NCBI GenBank assembly: GCA_035701285.1
Contig: DASSNT010000091.1
Coordinates: 1 to 50,855, forward strand
From: DASSBR01 sp035701285
GTDB taxonomy: Bacteria > Pseudomonadota > Gammaproteobacteria > Natronospirales > DASSBR01
DNA: 50,855 nt
Reading direction: 5' to 3'
Shown: in pieces, positions 40,237 to 48,818 of the stretch
Layout of the letters: every line of letters begins with the position of its first letter
Position numbering within the stretch: position 1 is the first letter of the stretch
Program-made: the position numbers and the translations under genes
Notes under the pieces: model-generated
Database searches by the model: none
What the model saw: only the letters and a program-made list of their open reading frames with translations
What the model was told of the DNA's origin: nothing

Positions 40237-41196
40237 ATGAGCGCAATTTTTCAAGCTATCGTTGCGCGCAAGCCGCGGTCCGGGAGTGTCCTGGACCCGG
40301 CTTTTCGCGCTGTGACACGTTTTTTCGCGATCCTGGTGCTCGGGCTGGTGCTCGCGATCCTCGGTGCCCTAATCGCAGGCGCCTGGCCGGCGCTCCACGA
40401 ATTCGGCTGGTCGTTCCTGACCACCGACGCGTGGAACCCGGTCACCGAAACCTTCGGCGCGCTTGCGCCGATCTACGGCACGCTGATCACCTCGTTGATC
40501 GCGATGCTGATCGGTATCCCCGTCAGCTTCGGGATCGCGTTGTACGTGACGGAGCTTGCGCCGCGCTGGCTCAAGCGCCCGATCGCCAGCGCGATCGAAT
40601 TGCTCGCGGCGATCCCCAGCATTATCTACGGCATGTGGGGCCTGTTCGTCCTCGCGCCGTTGCTGGCGAACGTCGTACAGCCGTGGGTAATCGATCATAT
40701 AGGCGACTGGCCGCTGATTGGCGTACTGTTTTCCGGGCCGCCGCTGGGCATCGGCATGTTCACGGCGGGTTTGATCCTGGCGATCATGGTGATCCCGTTC
40801 ATCACGGCTGTCATGAAGGACGTATTTGAAGTTGTGCCGGACGTTCAGAAGGAGTCGGCCTACGCGCTAGGCGCGACCACCTGGGAGGTGATGCACCATG
40901 TTGTGCTGCCCTATACCCGCACCGGCGTCGTCGGCGGCATCATGCTGGGCCTCGGGCGCGCACTCGGCGAAACCATGGCGGTCACCTTCGTGATCGGCAA
41001 CGCGAACCACATCAATGCTTCGCTCTTCATGCCGGGCAATACTATTTCGTCTGCGATTGCCAATGAATTCAACGAAGCTTCCGGCGAGATTTATACCTCA
41101 TCGCTGATCGCGCTCGGCCTGGTGCTGTTTGTAATCACCTGTATCGTGCTGGGCGGCGCCCGGTTGATGCTGGCGCGCATGGAGAGAGAAAAATGA
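40237..41196 (+). CDS. pstC: Phosphate ABC transporter permease PstC
   Basis: A 319-residue inner-membrane permease with six helices and the BPD-transporter EAA loop (EVVPDVQKESAYALGATTWEVM). It starts ten bases after the pstS stop and forms the channel with PstA. Helices include FFAILVLGLVLAILGALIAGAW and LGLVLFVITCIVLGGARL. The periplasmic loop EFGWSFLTTDAWNPV is typical of PstC. Confidence 0.96.
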   Translation: MSAIFQAIVARKPRSGSVLDPAFRAVTRFFAILVLGLVLAILGALIAGAWPALHEFGWSFLTTDAWNPVTETFGALAPIYGTLITSLIAMLIGIPVSFGIALYVTELAPRWLKRPIASAIELLAAIPSIIYGMWGLFVLAPLLANVVQPWVIDHIGDWPLIGVLFSGPPLGIGMFTAGLILAIMVIPFITAVMKDVFEVVPDVQKESAYALGATTWEVMHHVVLPYTRTGVVGGIMLGLGRALGETMAVTFVIGNANHINASLFMPGNTISSAIANEFNEASGEIYTSSLIALGLVLFVITCIVLGGARLMLARMEREK

Positions 41197-41209
41197 ACGG
41201 AGGGGAAAA

Positions 41210-42049
41210 GTGAACGCGCGTTATCTCCGCCGTCGGGCCGTCAACGCATTTAACTTGAGCATCGCGACCTTGGCCACGTTGTTTGGCTTGTTCTGGCTGG
41301 TGTGGCTCCTGTGGACGCTGGTGTCCCGCGGCGTGCAATACATCGACTGGTCGATTTTTGTGCAACCGACGCCGCCTCCGGGCGCTGCCGGCGGGCTCGG
41401 CAACGCGATCGTCGGCAGCGGCCTCATCACGTTCTTCGGCGTGCTGATGGGCGCGCCGGTTGGCGTTCTTGCCGGCACGTTTCTTGCCGAGTTCGGGCGC
41501 GGCTCGCGGCTGGCCTCAGTTATCCGCTTCGTTAACGACCTGCTGCTGTCGGCGCCGTCGATCATTATCGGCGTGTTCGTTTACGCGGTGCTGGTCGCCA
41601 CGACCGGCCATTTCTCCGGCTGGGCCGGCAGCGTCGCGCTGGCGGTGATCGTGGTGCCGGTGGTGGTGCGCACCACGGAGAACATGCTGCGCCTGGTGCC
41701 GGATACGCTGCGTGAGACCGCCGCGGCGCTGGGCGCGCCGCAGTGGAAGGTGGTGCTGGCGATCGTCTGGCGCTCCGCCAAGGGCGGCATCATGACCGGC
41801 ATCCTGCTGGCGCTCGCCCGCATTACCGGCGAAACAGCGCCTTTGCTTTTCACCGCGCTCAATAACCAGTTCTGGAGCTGGGACATGAGCGCCCCGATCG
41901 CGAATCTGCCGGTCATGATCTTTCAATTCGCGATGAGCCCGTACGACGACTGGCAGCACCTCGCCTGGGCCGGTGCATTAGTGATTACCGCCGGCGTTCT
42001 GATCATCAACATAGTTGCGCGGGTGCTGGTGCGCCCGCAGAGCCGATGA
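41210..42049 (+). CDS. pstA: Phosphate ABC transporter permease PstA
   Basis: A 279-residue permease partner of PstC, with six helices and the EAA-loop sequence RLVPDTLRETAAALGAPQWKVV. IARITGETAPLLFTAL-like sequence (LARITGETAPLLFTAL) near the end is the family hallmark. The start is GTG at 41210 with AGGGG four to five bases upstream. It lies 13 bases after pstC. Confidence 0.95.
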   Translation: MNARYLRRRAVNAFNLSIATLATLFGLFWLVWLLWTLVSRGVQYIDWSIFVQPTPPPGAAGGLGNAIVGSGLITFFGVLMGAPVGVLAGTFLAEFGRGSRLASVIRFVNDLLLSAPSIIIGVFVYAVLVATTGHFSGWAGSVALAVIVVPVVVRTTENMLRLVPDTLRETAAALGAPQWKVVLAIVWRSAKGGIMTGILLALARITGETAPLLFTALNNQFWSWDMSAPIANLPVMIFQFAMSPYDDWQHLAWAGALVITAGVLIINIVARVLVRPQSR

Positions 42050-42056
42050 GAACTCT

Positions 42057-42860
42057 ATGAATCAAACCGAAAACAGTGTCCTGAGATTCGAGCAGCGCCT
42101 TCTCGCCAGCCCGAAGATGGACATTCGTAAGCTGTCTTTCTTTTACGGGAAGTTCCAGGCACTGCACGACATTGACCTGCGGGTTCCCGAACGGCAGGTC
42201 ACGGCCTTCATCGGCCCGTCAGGCTGCGGCAAATCGACCCTGCTGCGCACGTTCAACCGGATCTATGATCTGTATCCGGACCAGCGGGCGACCGGACAAA
42301 TTTGGCTGGACGGCAACGACATCCTGAACCGGCAACAGGATCTGAACCGGCTGCGTGCGAGAATCGGCATGGTGTTTCAGAAACCGACGCCCTTCCCGAT
42401 GCCCGTCTACGACAATATCGCCTTCGGTGTAAAGCTGTACGAGAAGCTTAACCGCGCCGAAATGAACGAGCGCGTCGAATGGGCGCTGAAGCGTGCAGCG
42501 CTTTGGGACGAGGTCAAGGACAAGCTCAAGCAGGACGGGACGCGCTTATCTGGCGGCCAGCAGCAGCGTCTTTGCATTGCGCGCGCCATTGCTGTCAAGC
42601 CGGAAGTTCTGCTGCTGGATGAACCGGCCTCGGCACTCGATCCGATCTCGACGCTCAAAATCGAGGAGTTGATCGGCGAACTCAAAGACGACTACACCAT
42701 AATGATCGTCACGCATAACATGCAGCAGGCTGCTCGGGTGTCCGACTACACTGCCTTCATGTACGTCGGTAATCTGGTGGAGTTCGGCGCCACTGACGAC
42801 ATTTTCACCAACCCGAAGCAAAAGCAGACTGAAGACTACATCACCGGCCGTTACGGCTGA
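42057..42860 (+). CDS. pstB: Phosphate ABC transporter ATP-binding protein PstB
   Basis: A 267-residue ABC ATPase that energises PstCA. Walker A is GPSGCGKST, the signature is LSGGQQQRLCIARAIA and Walker B is LLLDEPASALDP; most relatives have DEPTSALDP, so Ala replaces Thr there. The PstB-specific GMVFQKPTPFPMPVYDNIAFG is conserved. ATG 42057 is preferred over an upstream in-frame start inside pstA. A 20-residue N-terminal extension (MNQTENSVLRFEQRLLASPK) precedes the nucleotide-binding domain. Confidence 0.96.
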   Translation: MNQTENSVLRFEQRLLASPKMDIRKLSFFYGKFQALHDIDLRVPERQVTAFIGPSGCGKSTLLRTFNRIYDLYPDQRATGQIWLDGNDILNRQQDLNRLRARIGMVFQKPTPFPMPVYDNIAFGVKLYEKLNRAEMNERVEWALKRAALWDEVKDKLKQDGTRLSGGQQQRLCIARAIAVKPEVLLLDEPASALDPISTLKIEELIGELKDDYTIMIVTHNMQQAARVSDYTAFMYVGNLVEFGATDDIFTNPKQKQTEDYITGRYG

Positions 42861-42874
42861 GGACGAGTTTCAAG

Positions 42875-43591
42875 ATGAGCGAAGTATCAATCAACACGCA
42901 CATTTCCCGGCAATTCAATGCGGAGTTGGAAGATTTGCGCCAGCAAGTGCTCGACATGGGTGCGCTGGTTGAACAGCAGATTGCGGGCGCGATTGAGGCG
43001 CTGGTGCAAAGCGACCGAGACCGGGCTGAGGAGGTCATAGCTCGCGACGTGGAAGTGAACGCCATGGAAGTCGCCATCGACGAAGCCTGCAATCACATCC
43101 TCATTCGCCGCCAGCCGACGGCGAGTGACTTGCGGCTGGTGGTGGCCGTGATTAAAACGATTACCGATCTCGAGCGCATAGGCGACGAAGCGGAAAAGAT
43201 TGCGCGCATGGCGGCGCATCTGGCCACGCAGGAAGGCGGCACGGACTCTTATGCGGACGCCGGTCTGCTTGGCAACCACGTCTGCCAGATGGTGCGAGAC
43301 GCCATGGACGCCTTCGCCAGGCTGGATCCACAACAGGCGCTGGCAATCGCCAAATCGGACGAGCAGGTGGACCGCCGCTATGAAGGCCTGATGCGGCAGT
43401 GCATCACCCTTATGATGGAAGATACGCGCGCGATCCGGCGCATGCTGGACGTGCTGTGGGCCGTGCGGGCGCTGGAGCGAATCGGCGACCACGCCTGCAA
43501 TATCTGCGAATACGTGATTTACCTTGTGGGCGGCAAAGACGTGCGCCATACCAGCCTCAAAGATCTGGAACAGGAAGTGTTTGGAGGGTGA
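42875..43591 (+). CDS. phoU: Phosphate signalling protein PhoU
   Basis: A 238-residue protein made of two similar three-helix bundles. The paired metal-binding motifs are DLERIGDEAEKIARMA in the first half and ALERIGDHACNICEYV in the second. PhoU links the Pst transporter to the PhoR kinase and represses the Pho regulon in phosphate excess. It is the last gene of the pst operon, 14 bases after pstB. Its usual PhoR target, the PAS domain, is missing from the phoR here. Confidence 0.95.
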   Translation: MSEVSINTHISRQFNAELEDLRQQVLDMGALVEQQIAGAIEALVQSDRDRAEEVIARDVEVNAMEVAIDEACNHILIRRQPTASDLRLVVAVIKTITDLERIGDEAEKIARMAAHLATQEGGTDSYADAGLLGNHVCQMVRDAMDAFARLDPQQALAIAKSDEQVDRRYEGLMRQCITLMMEDTRAIRRMLDVLWAVRALERIGDHACNICEYVIYLVGGKDVRHTSLKDLEQEVFGG

Positions 43592-43627
43592 CGCAGGCGG
43601 ACAGCCATCGCGACACGAGGGAACAGC

Positions 43628-44470
43628 CTAGATATTCGACTGCTCGCCGTCGCCGTCATCCAGCGGCGGCGCGCCGCGCTCGATCTCCGAATGCAAACGA
43701 GGGTGCGCGCCGAGCGCGTATGCCGTCATCGACAGCGAACCCATCGCATATCCCTTGATCAGGTTTCTGGCCGGCTCACCAGCCGCGGATGCCAATCCGG
43801 CAAGGTACAACAGCGGGATGAAATGATCCGGCGTCGGCACCGCTGCCTGAAAATCGGGGTGGTTCTGCAGCTTGAGGATGTCGCCCGGGTTGCCCTCCAT
43901 TATTGTTTGAGTCGCGTCGTCAAATCGCTGGTTCCAGTCAAACGCAGCGTCCGGTTGAGACCATTCGATGCGGCGCAGGTTGTGCACGACATTGCCGCTG
44001 CACAGGACCAATATGCTGCTGTCGCGTAACGACGCGAGCCGCGCGCCAAGTTCGAAATGATAATCGAACGGCTTCAGCGCATTAATAGCGAGTTGCACTA
44101 CCGGAATGTCCGCGTTCGGAAACATGTGCACAAGCACTGACCAGGTGCCGTGGTCGATGCCCCAGCTATCCGTGTCGAGGCCGGCTGCCGCCGGCTTGAC
44201 GGCTTCGGCAATCTCGGCGGCAATGTCCGGGGCTCCCGGCGCCGGGTATTCGATGTCGAACAATGCCTGCGGAAAGCCGTAAAAGTCGTGGATTGTTCGC
44301 GGCTTGTCCATCGCTGTAATGGCCGTTGCATTGACGTACCAGTGTGCCGAGACGGCAAGAATCGCCCTCGGCCGCGGAATGGAGCCGCCAACGAGCCGCC
44401 ATGTTTCCGTATACCGGTTTCGATCGAGCGCATTCATCGGCGTCCCATGGCCAATGAACACGGCTGGCAT
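43628..44470 (-). CDS. DODA/LigB-family extradiol dioxygenase (YgiD-like)
   Basis: A 280-residue protein of the class III extradiol dioxygenase family that includes E. coli YgiD (4,5-DOPA dioxygenase). Metal-ligand regions are FIGHGTPMNAL at the start, LAVSAHWYVN and TPDHFIPLLYLAG; GIDHGTWSVLVHMFP is the usual active-site stretch. ATG 44470 is the conservative start and matches the family N-terminus (MPAVFIGHG). However, it has no ribosome site. AGGAGG lies six bases before an in-frame ATT at 44491 that overlaps the stop of the upstream DUF192 gene, so ATT may be the true start; a GTG at 44521 is also open. The natural substrate is not known. Confidence 0.85.
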   Translation of the reverse strand: MPAVFIGHGTPMNALDRNRYTETWRLVGGSIPRPRAILAVSAHWYVNATAITAMDKPRTIHDFYGFPQALFDIEYPAPGAPDIAAEIAEAVKPAAAGLDTDSWGIDHGTWSVLVHMFPNADIPVVQLAINALKPFDYHFELGARLASLRDSSILVLCSGNVVHNLRRIEWSQPDAAFDWNQRFDDATQTIMEGNPGDILKLQNHPDFQAAVPTPDHFIPLLYLAGLASAAGEPARNLIKGYAMGSLSMTAYALGAHPRLHSEIERGAPPLDDGDGEQSNI

Positions 44471-44486
44471 TGGAGAAGCTGGTGCC

Positions 44487-45005
44487 TTAATGGGAAACCT
44501 CCTCAGGCACTCGCTGCCCACAAGTCAGTTGCGCCCCGGGCCGAAGGCCGAGCATCGCCGCGCGATCGGCGGCGATTTCCAATGCAGCCGCGTAAGGCCG
44601 GCGGGGACGATATAGTTCGGGCCCCGGCACCATGCGAAGCACGGCCAGTACCCGGCCATCGCGGTTCATGAAAGCGATGTCCAGCGGCGCGAGCATATGC
44701 CGCATGTTGAAGTACCAGTTGACGCTGCCCGATGGCGGTTGATTCGCCCCGCCGCCGAACGAAAACTTTCGGCTGGAAACGCGCGCGTCCTCTGGAGGAT
44801 ATACAAACAGAATCGCAGCGTGTTCGATAAGTTCCGGCGGTGCGCCGGCAAAACCTGTGGCACGTTCGGCGACAGTCGCGGCAATATGAACGGGAAAGGA
44901 ATGCCCGCTGACGGTGCAGTTCGTCTCGTGGGGCGGCAGATGATACGGCGCCGCCTGTGCAGTGGCGACAGCAAAGAATGAGGCAATGATCCATTTGCCA
45001 CCCAT
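44487..45005 (-). CDS. Exported DUF192-family protein
   Basis: A 172-residue protein with a Sec signal peptide (MGGKWIIASFFAVATAQA). The mature part has the DUF192 fold: ATVAERATGFAG, a strand with AAILFVYP, VNWYFNMRHMLAPLDIAFMNRDGRVLAV, and YAAALEIAADRAAMLGLRPG. The family is widespread and has no firm function. Its stop is shared with the possible ATT start of the dioxygenase gene. It follows the quinone oxidoreductase gene by six bases, so these three genes are probably one operon. Confidence 0.85.
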   Translation of the reverse strand: MGGKWIIASFFAVATAQAAPYHLPPHETNCTVSGHSFPVHIAATVAERATGFAGAPPELIEHAAILFVYPPEDARVSSRKFSFGGGANQPPSGSVNWYFNMRHMLAPLDIAFMNRDGRVLAVLRMVPGPELYRPRRPYAAALEIAADRAAMLGLRPGAQLTCGQRVPEEVSH

Positions 45006-45011
45006 GTCAGC

Positions 45012-46007
45012 TTATCCGCTGTCCTTTTCCCCTTCGGTCGTAATCAGCACGATTTTGCCGTAGCTGCACGATTCCAGAACTGCCCGATGCGCCTCCGCGG
45101 CCTCCGCGAGCACGAGTCGCCGGCCGATCACCGGCGATAGACTGCCGTTGGCCAGGCCCGCGCCGAGGCCCGCATGAATGCTGCGGGCTTCCTCTTTGGT
45201 GGCACCGAACAGCGTCATGCCCAGGATCGACGTTTCCTTTTGCATCGTGGCGCGGGGGTCAATCTCGACCCGGCCGCGGTTGCCGATCACGACGACGCGG
45301 CCCCGGGGTGCAAGCACCTGGAGATCGCGATCGAGGTTGATGTTGGCCAGCATTTCCAGCACGAGGTCGACGCCGCCGCTGTGTGCTTTGATACGCTCCA
45401 GATAGTCCTCGCCATGGTGGTCGAAGACTTCATGCGCGCCCTGCTCCATGACCAGTTCCCGGCCCTCGTCGCTGCCGCCGGTGGCGAAAATGCGCAGGCC
45501 GGCCGCCGCGGCAAGCTGCACCGCGGCGAGACCGACACCGCCAGTGGCACCGTGCACCAGCACTGTCTCACCGGCGATTGCGCGCCCGCGCTGAAACAAC
45601 GCCCGCCAGGCGGTGGCATACGGCGTGCCAAGCGCGGCGCCCTGTACAAATTCGCTTTGCACCGGCAAACGAAAAACCTGCCGGTCTTCGCAAATGGCGT
45701 AATCGGCGTAGCTGCCCGATACGGTACCGGATGTATAGACGCGATCGCCGACAGCGAGGCCGTCGACTTCGTCGCCCAGTGCGGTAATGATGCCGGCTGC
45801 ATCCGAGCCGGGCGTATAAGGCAGGTCCGGCTTGCGCGCGTATTTGCCGGTGCGGATGTAGGTGTCGACGGGATTGACGCCGACGGCGTGGACTTGAACG
45901 AGCACCTGTCGCGGCCCCGGCGACGGAATCGGCGTGTCTTCGTAACGAAGCACTTCGGGTCCGCCGAATTCGTAGACCCGCACCGCTTTCATCAAACGGT
46001 CAGGCAT
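45012..46007 (-). CDS. NADPH:quinone oxidoreductase, MDR (zinc-free) family
   Basis: A 331-residue medium-chain dehydrogenase/reductase. It begins MPDRLMKAVRVYEFGGPEVL and has the substrate-domain stretch VHAVGVNPVDTYIRTGKY. The Rossmann dinucleotide motif is HGATGGVGLAAVQLA. Zinc ligands of alcohol dehydrogenases are absent, as in QorA-like and zeta-crystallin-like reductases that use quinones or enones. ATG 46007 has GGGAG six bases upstream; an ATG at 46034 and one at 45992 are in frame. A GC-rich 9-bp hairpin at 46045-46067 lies just upstream. Confidence 0.88.
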   Translation of the reverse strand: MPDRLMKAVRVYEFGGPEVLRYEDTPIPSPGPRQVLVQVHAVGVNPVDTYIRTGKYARKPDLPYTPGSDAAGIITALGDEVDGLAVGDRVYTSGTVSGSYADYAICEDRQVFRLPVQSEFVQGAALGTPYATAWRALFQRGRAIAGETVLVHGATGGVGLAAVQLAAAAGLRIFATGGSDEGRELVMEQGAHEVFDHHGEDYLERIKAHSGGVDLVLEMLANINLDRDLQVLAPRGRVVVIGNRGRVEIDPRATMQKETSILGMTLFGATKEEARSIHAGLGAGLANGSLSPVIGRRLVLAEAAEAHRAVLESCSYGKIVLITTEGEKDSG

Positions 46008-46044
46008 GGCTGCTCCCGCATCGCGTCCCTCCATGGCGCCAATA

Positions 46045-46067
46045 GCGGCGGCCGGGATGGCCGCCGC
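46045..46067. terminator. GC-rich hairpin between petA and the quinone oxidoreductase gene
   Basis: GCGGCGGCC and GGCCGCCGC form a perfect 9-bp stem with loop GGGAT. It lies 55 bases beyond the petA stop and could end or stabilise that reverse-strand transcript. There is no T run, so its role as a terminator is uncertain. Confidence 0.4.
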
Positions 46068-46122
46068 GGTTGGAATTGCTTATGTACTGTACCAAAGTCG
46101 CGCCGGGCGCGGACCAGGTTCC

Positions 46123-46764
46123 CTACCAGATCGCGGGACGCCAATCGGACTCGGAGCCGTCCTTCAGTTCGCCGACCTTGATGACTTTGTCGCTCATGTA
46201 GTAGTACGGCGGCACCGGCAGGTTCATCGGCGCGGGCGAGCCGGCGAAGACGCGGCCGGCCAGGTCGTAGCGCGACCCGTGGCAGGGGCAGAAGTAGCCG
46301 CCGAGCCAGTCGGGGCTGACGGACCCCCGCTTCGGCATGTAATCGGGGATGCAGCCCAGATGCGTGCAGATACCGATCAGAACTGAAATTTCCGGCCGCA
46401 GCGAGCGGGTCGCATTGGCGTAACGCGGCAACTGCTGATCATCGCTGGAATCCGGATCCTTGAGACCCGTCAGACGGTTGTCCAGGGTAGCAAGCTGTTC
46501 CTGCGACCGGTGCAGCACCCAGACCGGCTTGTGCCGCCACTGCACCTGGATCTGCTGGCCGGGCTGCAACTTGCTGATGTCGACTTCGACCGGCTGCGCC
46601 GCGGCAACCGCTTTCCGGCTCGGGTACATGGACGTGATCAGCGGATAGGCGATACCGGCAACGCCCGCTGCTCCGACGACCGAGGTGGCCGCAACCAGGA
46701 ACTTACGCCGACCGGCGTCGATCTCTTCAGCCGCTGGCCCTTCCGGAACGGTCTTCTTGCGCAT
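46123..46764 (-). CDS. petA: Ubiquinol-cytochrome c reductase Rieske iron-sulphur subunit
   Basis: A 213-residue Rieske protein of the cytochrome bc1 complex. A twin-arginine-type N-terminus (GRRKFLVAATSVVGAAGVAG) provides both the Tat signal and the membrane anchor. The 2Fe-2S ligands are in CTHLGC (133-138) and CPCHGS (159-164), with the disulphide cysteines C138 and C161 present. In most gammaproteobacteria petB and petC follow directly. Here the next gene is a quinone oxidoreductase, so petBC must be elsewhere or absent. An extended -10 promoter lies upstream. Confidence 0.93.
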   Translation of the reverse strand: MRKKTVPEGPAAEEIDAGRRKFLVAATSVVGAAGVAGIAYPLITSMYPSRKAVAAAQPVEVDISKLQPGQQIQVQWRHKPVWVLHRSQEQLATLDNRLTGLKDPDSSDDQQLPRYANATRSLRPEISVLIGICTHLGCIPDYMPKRGSVSPDWLGGYFCPCHGSRYDLAGRVFAGSPAPMNLPVPPYYYMSDKVIKVGELKDGSESDWRPAIW

Positions 46765-46868
46765 TCATGACTCCTGAATTTGGCATCCCGTCGATGACGG
46801 TGTACACAATGCCGCTGGGACGAGGCCGCCCTGCCCGTCACGCAGCACGAATAGTTGGCAAGCCGGAG

Positions 46869-46877
46869 ATTATAACA
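46869..46877 (-). promoter_or_regulatory. Extended -10 promoter of petA
   Basis: TGTTATAAT on the reverse strand, a TGn extension plus perfect TATAAT. It lies 104 bases upstream of the petA ATG and just beyond the stop of the cardiolipin synthase gene. No -35 match, as is common for extended -10 promoters. Confidence 0.6.
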
Positions 46878-46902
46878 GGTTCGCGACCGCGCGAGGCCAG
46901 GT

Positions 46903-48021
46903 CTACAGCCAACGCCGCCCGAGCCAGCCGATGAATTCACCGACGCGGTTCGGCAGCCCCCGGCGCATCCAGCGCTTGAGCTTCACTTCCTCGGCGTCTT
47001 CGAGATCCTTCAGGAACTGTTCTTCGAGCACGGAAGCCATGCGCTTGTCGGCAGTGACGAGATTCAACTCATAATTCAGGAAGAAGCTGCGATAATCGAG
47101 ATTGGCCGTGCCGACCGAGCTCCAGGTGCCGTCCACGACGGCAGTCTTGGCGTGCAGCACGCGCGGCAAGTACTCGTACAGGCGCACGCCGCGGCTCAGC
47201 AGGCTCTCGTAAGCCGCGTGCGCCGCCCACAGCGCGAGGCGGCTGTCGCTCTGGCGGGGCACAAGCAGGCGCACGTCGACCCCGCGCCGCGCCGCCGCCA
47301 TCATGCCGCGCTGGGTGCGCAAATCGGGCACCAGATACGGCGTGGTAAGATAGATTTTGCTGCTGGCGCTGGCGAAAGCGGCCCCGTAAAGCCGCCTCAA
47401 CAAGTGTCTCCAGCGCCGGGGGCGATTGGTGATCAGCGCGGTGTCTTCGAGACCGACAGCGGCACAGGGCGGCTCCCGGCGATGACGCCACAGTGCGTCG
47501 AACAGGTCGATGGCCTGCCGAACCAAAGGACCACGGATGGCGAAATGCGTATCGCGCCAGCGTTCCAGGCCGAAAAGGCGGAGCGAGTTTTCCCGGTGCA
47601 GATTCATGCCGCCGAGAAAGGCGACGCTGTCGTCGACGATCAGCATTTTCCGATGATTGCGGCGATTGTAGCGAATGGGACTTCGGCCGACGCGGTGATA
47701 CCACTGTATTCTGACCCCGTGTTCCCGGAGATACCGCGGCAGGCGCCGCGACAGCCAGAACAGCGACCCGGCGGCGTCGATATGAACGCACACACTGACG
47801 CCGCGCCCGGCCTGCTCGGCAAGCGCATTTGCGAACTGCCAGCCGATCTCGTCGTCGGCAAAAATATAGGCCTCGAGGCGGATCGCCTCGCGTGCGCCGG
47901 CGATTGCCTTGAGCATCGCGCCGTAGGCGCTGTCGCCCTCGATAAAGCAGTCGAAGTCGAGAATTTCTCCCTTCGGCTGAATGCCGGCGGGCTCGCGGGT
48001 ATTGTCGGTCACTTTTTGCAT
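46903..48021 (-). CDS. Cardiolipin synthase/phospholipase D-family protein (ClsB-like)
   Basis: A 372-residue protein with two PLD active sites: HRKMLIVDD (H123, K125, D130) and HAKTAVVDG (H290, K292, D297), each followed by a G-x-N motif (GGMN, GTANLD). Without the N-terminal membrane helices of ClsA, it resembles ClsB, which makes cardiolipin or related phospholipids. The open frame extends far upstream across the endonuclease gene, but the ATG at 48021 starts the true protein (MQKVTDNTRE). It diverges from the endonuclease/exonuclease/phosphatase-family gene, the family that also neighbours clsB in E. coli (ybhP). Confidence 0.9.
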   Translation of the reverse strand: MQKVTDNTREPAGIQPKGEILDFDCFIEGDSAYGAMLKAIAGAREAIRLEAYIFADDEIGWQFANALAEQAGRGVSVCVHIDAAGSLFWLSRRLPRYLREHGVRIQWYHRVGRSPIRYNRRNHRKMLIVDDSVAFLGGMNLHRENSLRLFGLERWRDTHFAIRGPLVRQAIDLFDALWRHRREPPCAAVGLEDTALITNRPRRWRHLLRRLYGAAFASASSKIYLTTPYLVPDLRTQRGMMAAARRGVDVRLLVPRQSDSRLALWAAHAAYESLLSRGVRLYEYLPRVLHAKTAVVDGTWSSVGTANLDYRSFFLNYELNLVTADKRMASVLEEQFLKDLEDAEEVKLKRWMRRGLPNRVGEFIGWLGRRWL

Positions 48022-48036
48022 CTTATTATATGAAGC

Positions 48037-48810
48037 ATGCGCTTCCTGCTGTACAACATGCGCTACGCGACGGGCTCCGGTCTGGCCTTCCACTGGCCCT
48101 TGCCCGGCATCGGTTATATCAAGGATACCGCGACTAACCTGCAGCGGATCGTCGACTTCGTCGTGGAAATGCGGCCCGACATTGCCGGTTTGATCGAAGT
48201 CGATACCGGTTCGTTCCGCTCGCGCTCGATCAATCAGGCCGACGCGATCGCCGAGGCGCTGGGCCACGCCAGTTCGTACCAGACGAAATACGGCGCCAAG
48301 TCGTTCAGCAACCGACTGCCGATCATGCGCAAGCAGGGCAACGCCTTCATCACCGGCAGCCACGTCAGCAATGAGCGTATCCATTACTTCGACGCCGGCA
48401 TCAAGCGGCTGATCCTGGAACTCGAGCTGGACAACCTGAGCGTATTTCTGGTTCACCTGTCGCTGAAATACCGGCATCGGCACTACCAGCTCCGGCATCT
48501 GCACGCGCTGGTGCGGGAGACCCACAAGCCGTTGATCGTCGCGGGCGATTTCAACACATTGTGGGGCGACTACGAAATCGAGCTGTTCATGGCCGCCACC
48601 GGCCTGCGCAGCGCCAACAAACTGGCCAAGCCGTCGTATCCCAGCCACGCGCCGCGCAAACAGCTCGACTTTATCCTGCACAGCAACGACATCCGCGTGA
48701 CCGACTTTCACATTCCGAAGGTGCCCTATTCCGACCATCTCCCGCTGGTGTGCGATTTCGACATTGACGCGGGCGCCGCACGCCGTCCGGTTCGCGCGGC
48801 GGCAAACTGA
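48037..48810 (+). CDS. Endonuclease/exonuclease/phosphatase-family protein (YbhP-like)
   Basis: A 257-residue protein with the EEP fold. It begins RFLLYNMRYAT, and has the metal-binding IAGLIEVDTGSF, the catalytic AGDFNTLWGDYE, and the end SDHLPLVCDFDI. Members are nucleases or phosphodiesterases, including lipid-acting enzymes. Next to a ClsB-like gene, a lipid-linked role is plausible. The ATG is only 15 bases from the ATG of the divergent cardiolipin synthase. There is almost no room for a ribosome site (GAAG only) and no space for two promoters between the genes. Confidence 0.88.
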   Translation: MRFLLYNMRYATGSGLAFHWPLPGIGYIKDTATNLQRIVDFVVEMRPDIAGLIEVDTGSFRSRSINQADAIAEALGHASSYQTKYGAKSFSNRLPIMRKQGNAFITGSHVSNERIHYFDAGIKRLILELELDNLSVFLVHLSLKYRHRHYQLRHLHALVRETHKPLIVAGDFNTLWGDYEIELFMAATGLRSANKLAKPSYPSHAPRKQLDFILHSNDIRVTDFHIPKVPYSDHLPLVCDFDIDAGAARRPVRAAAN

Positions 48811-48818
48811 GAGCATCT

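Noticed and set aside
48022..48816. N-terminal extension of the cardiolipin synthase frame across the endonuclease gene
   Set aside because: The extra 265 codons are antisense to a clear EEP-family gene and carry no PLD features.
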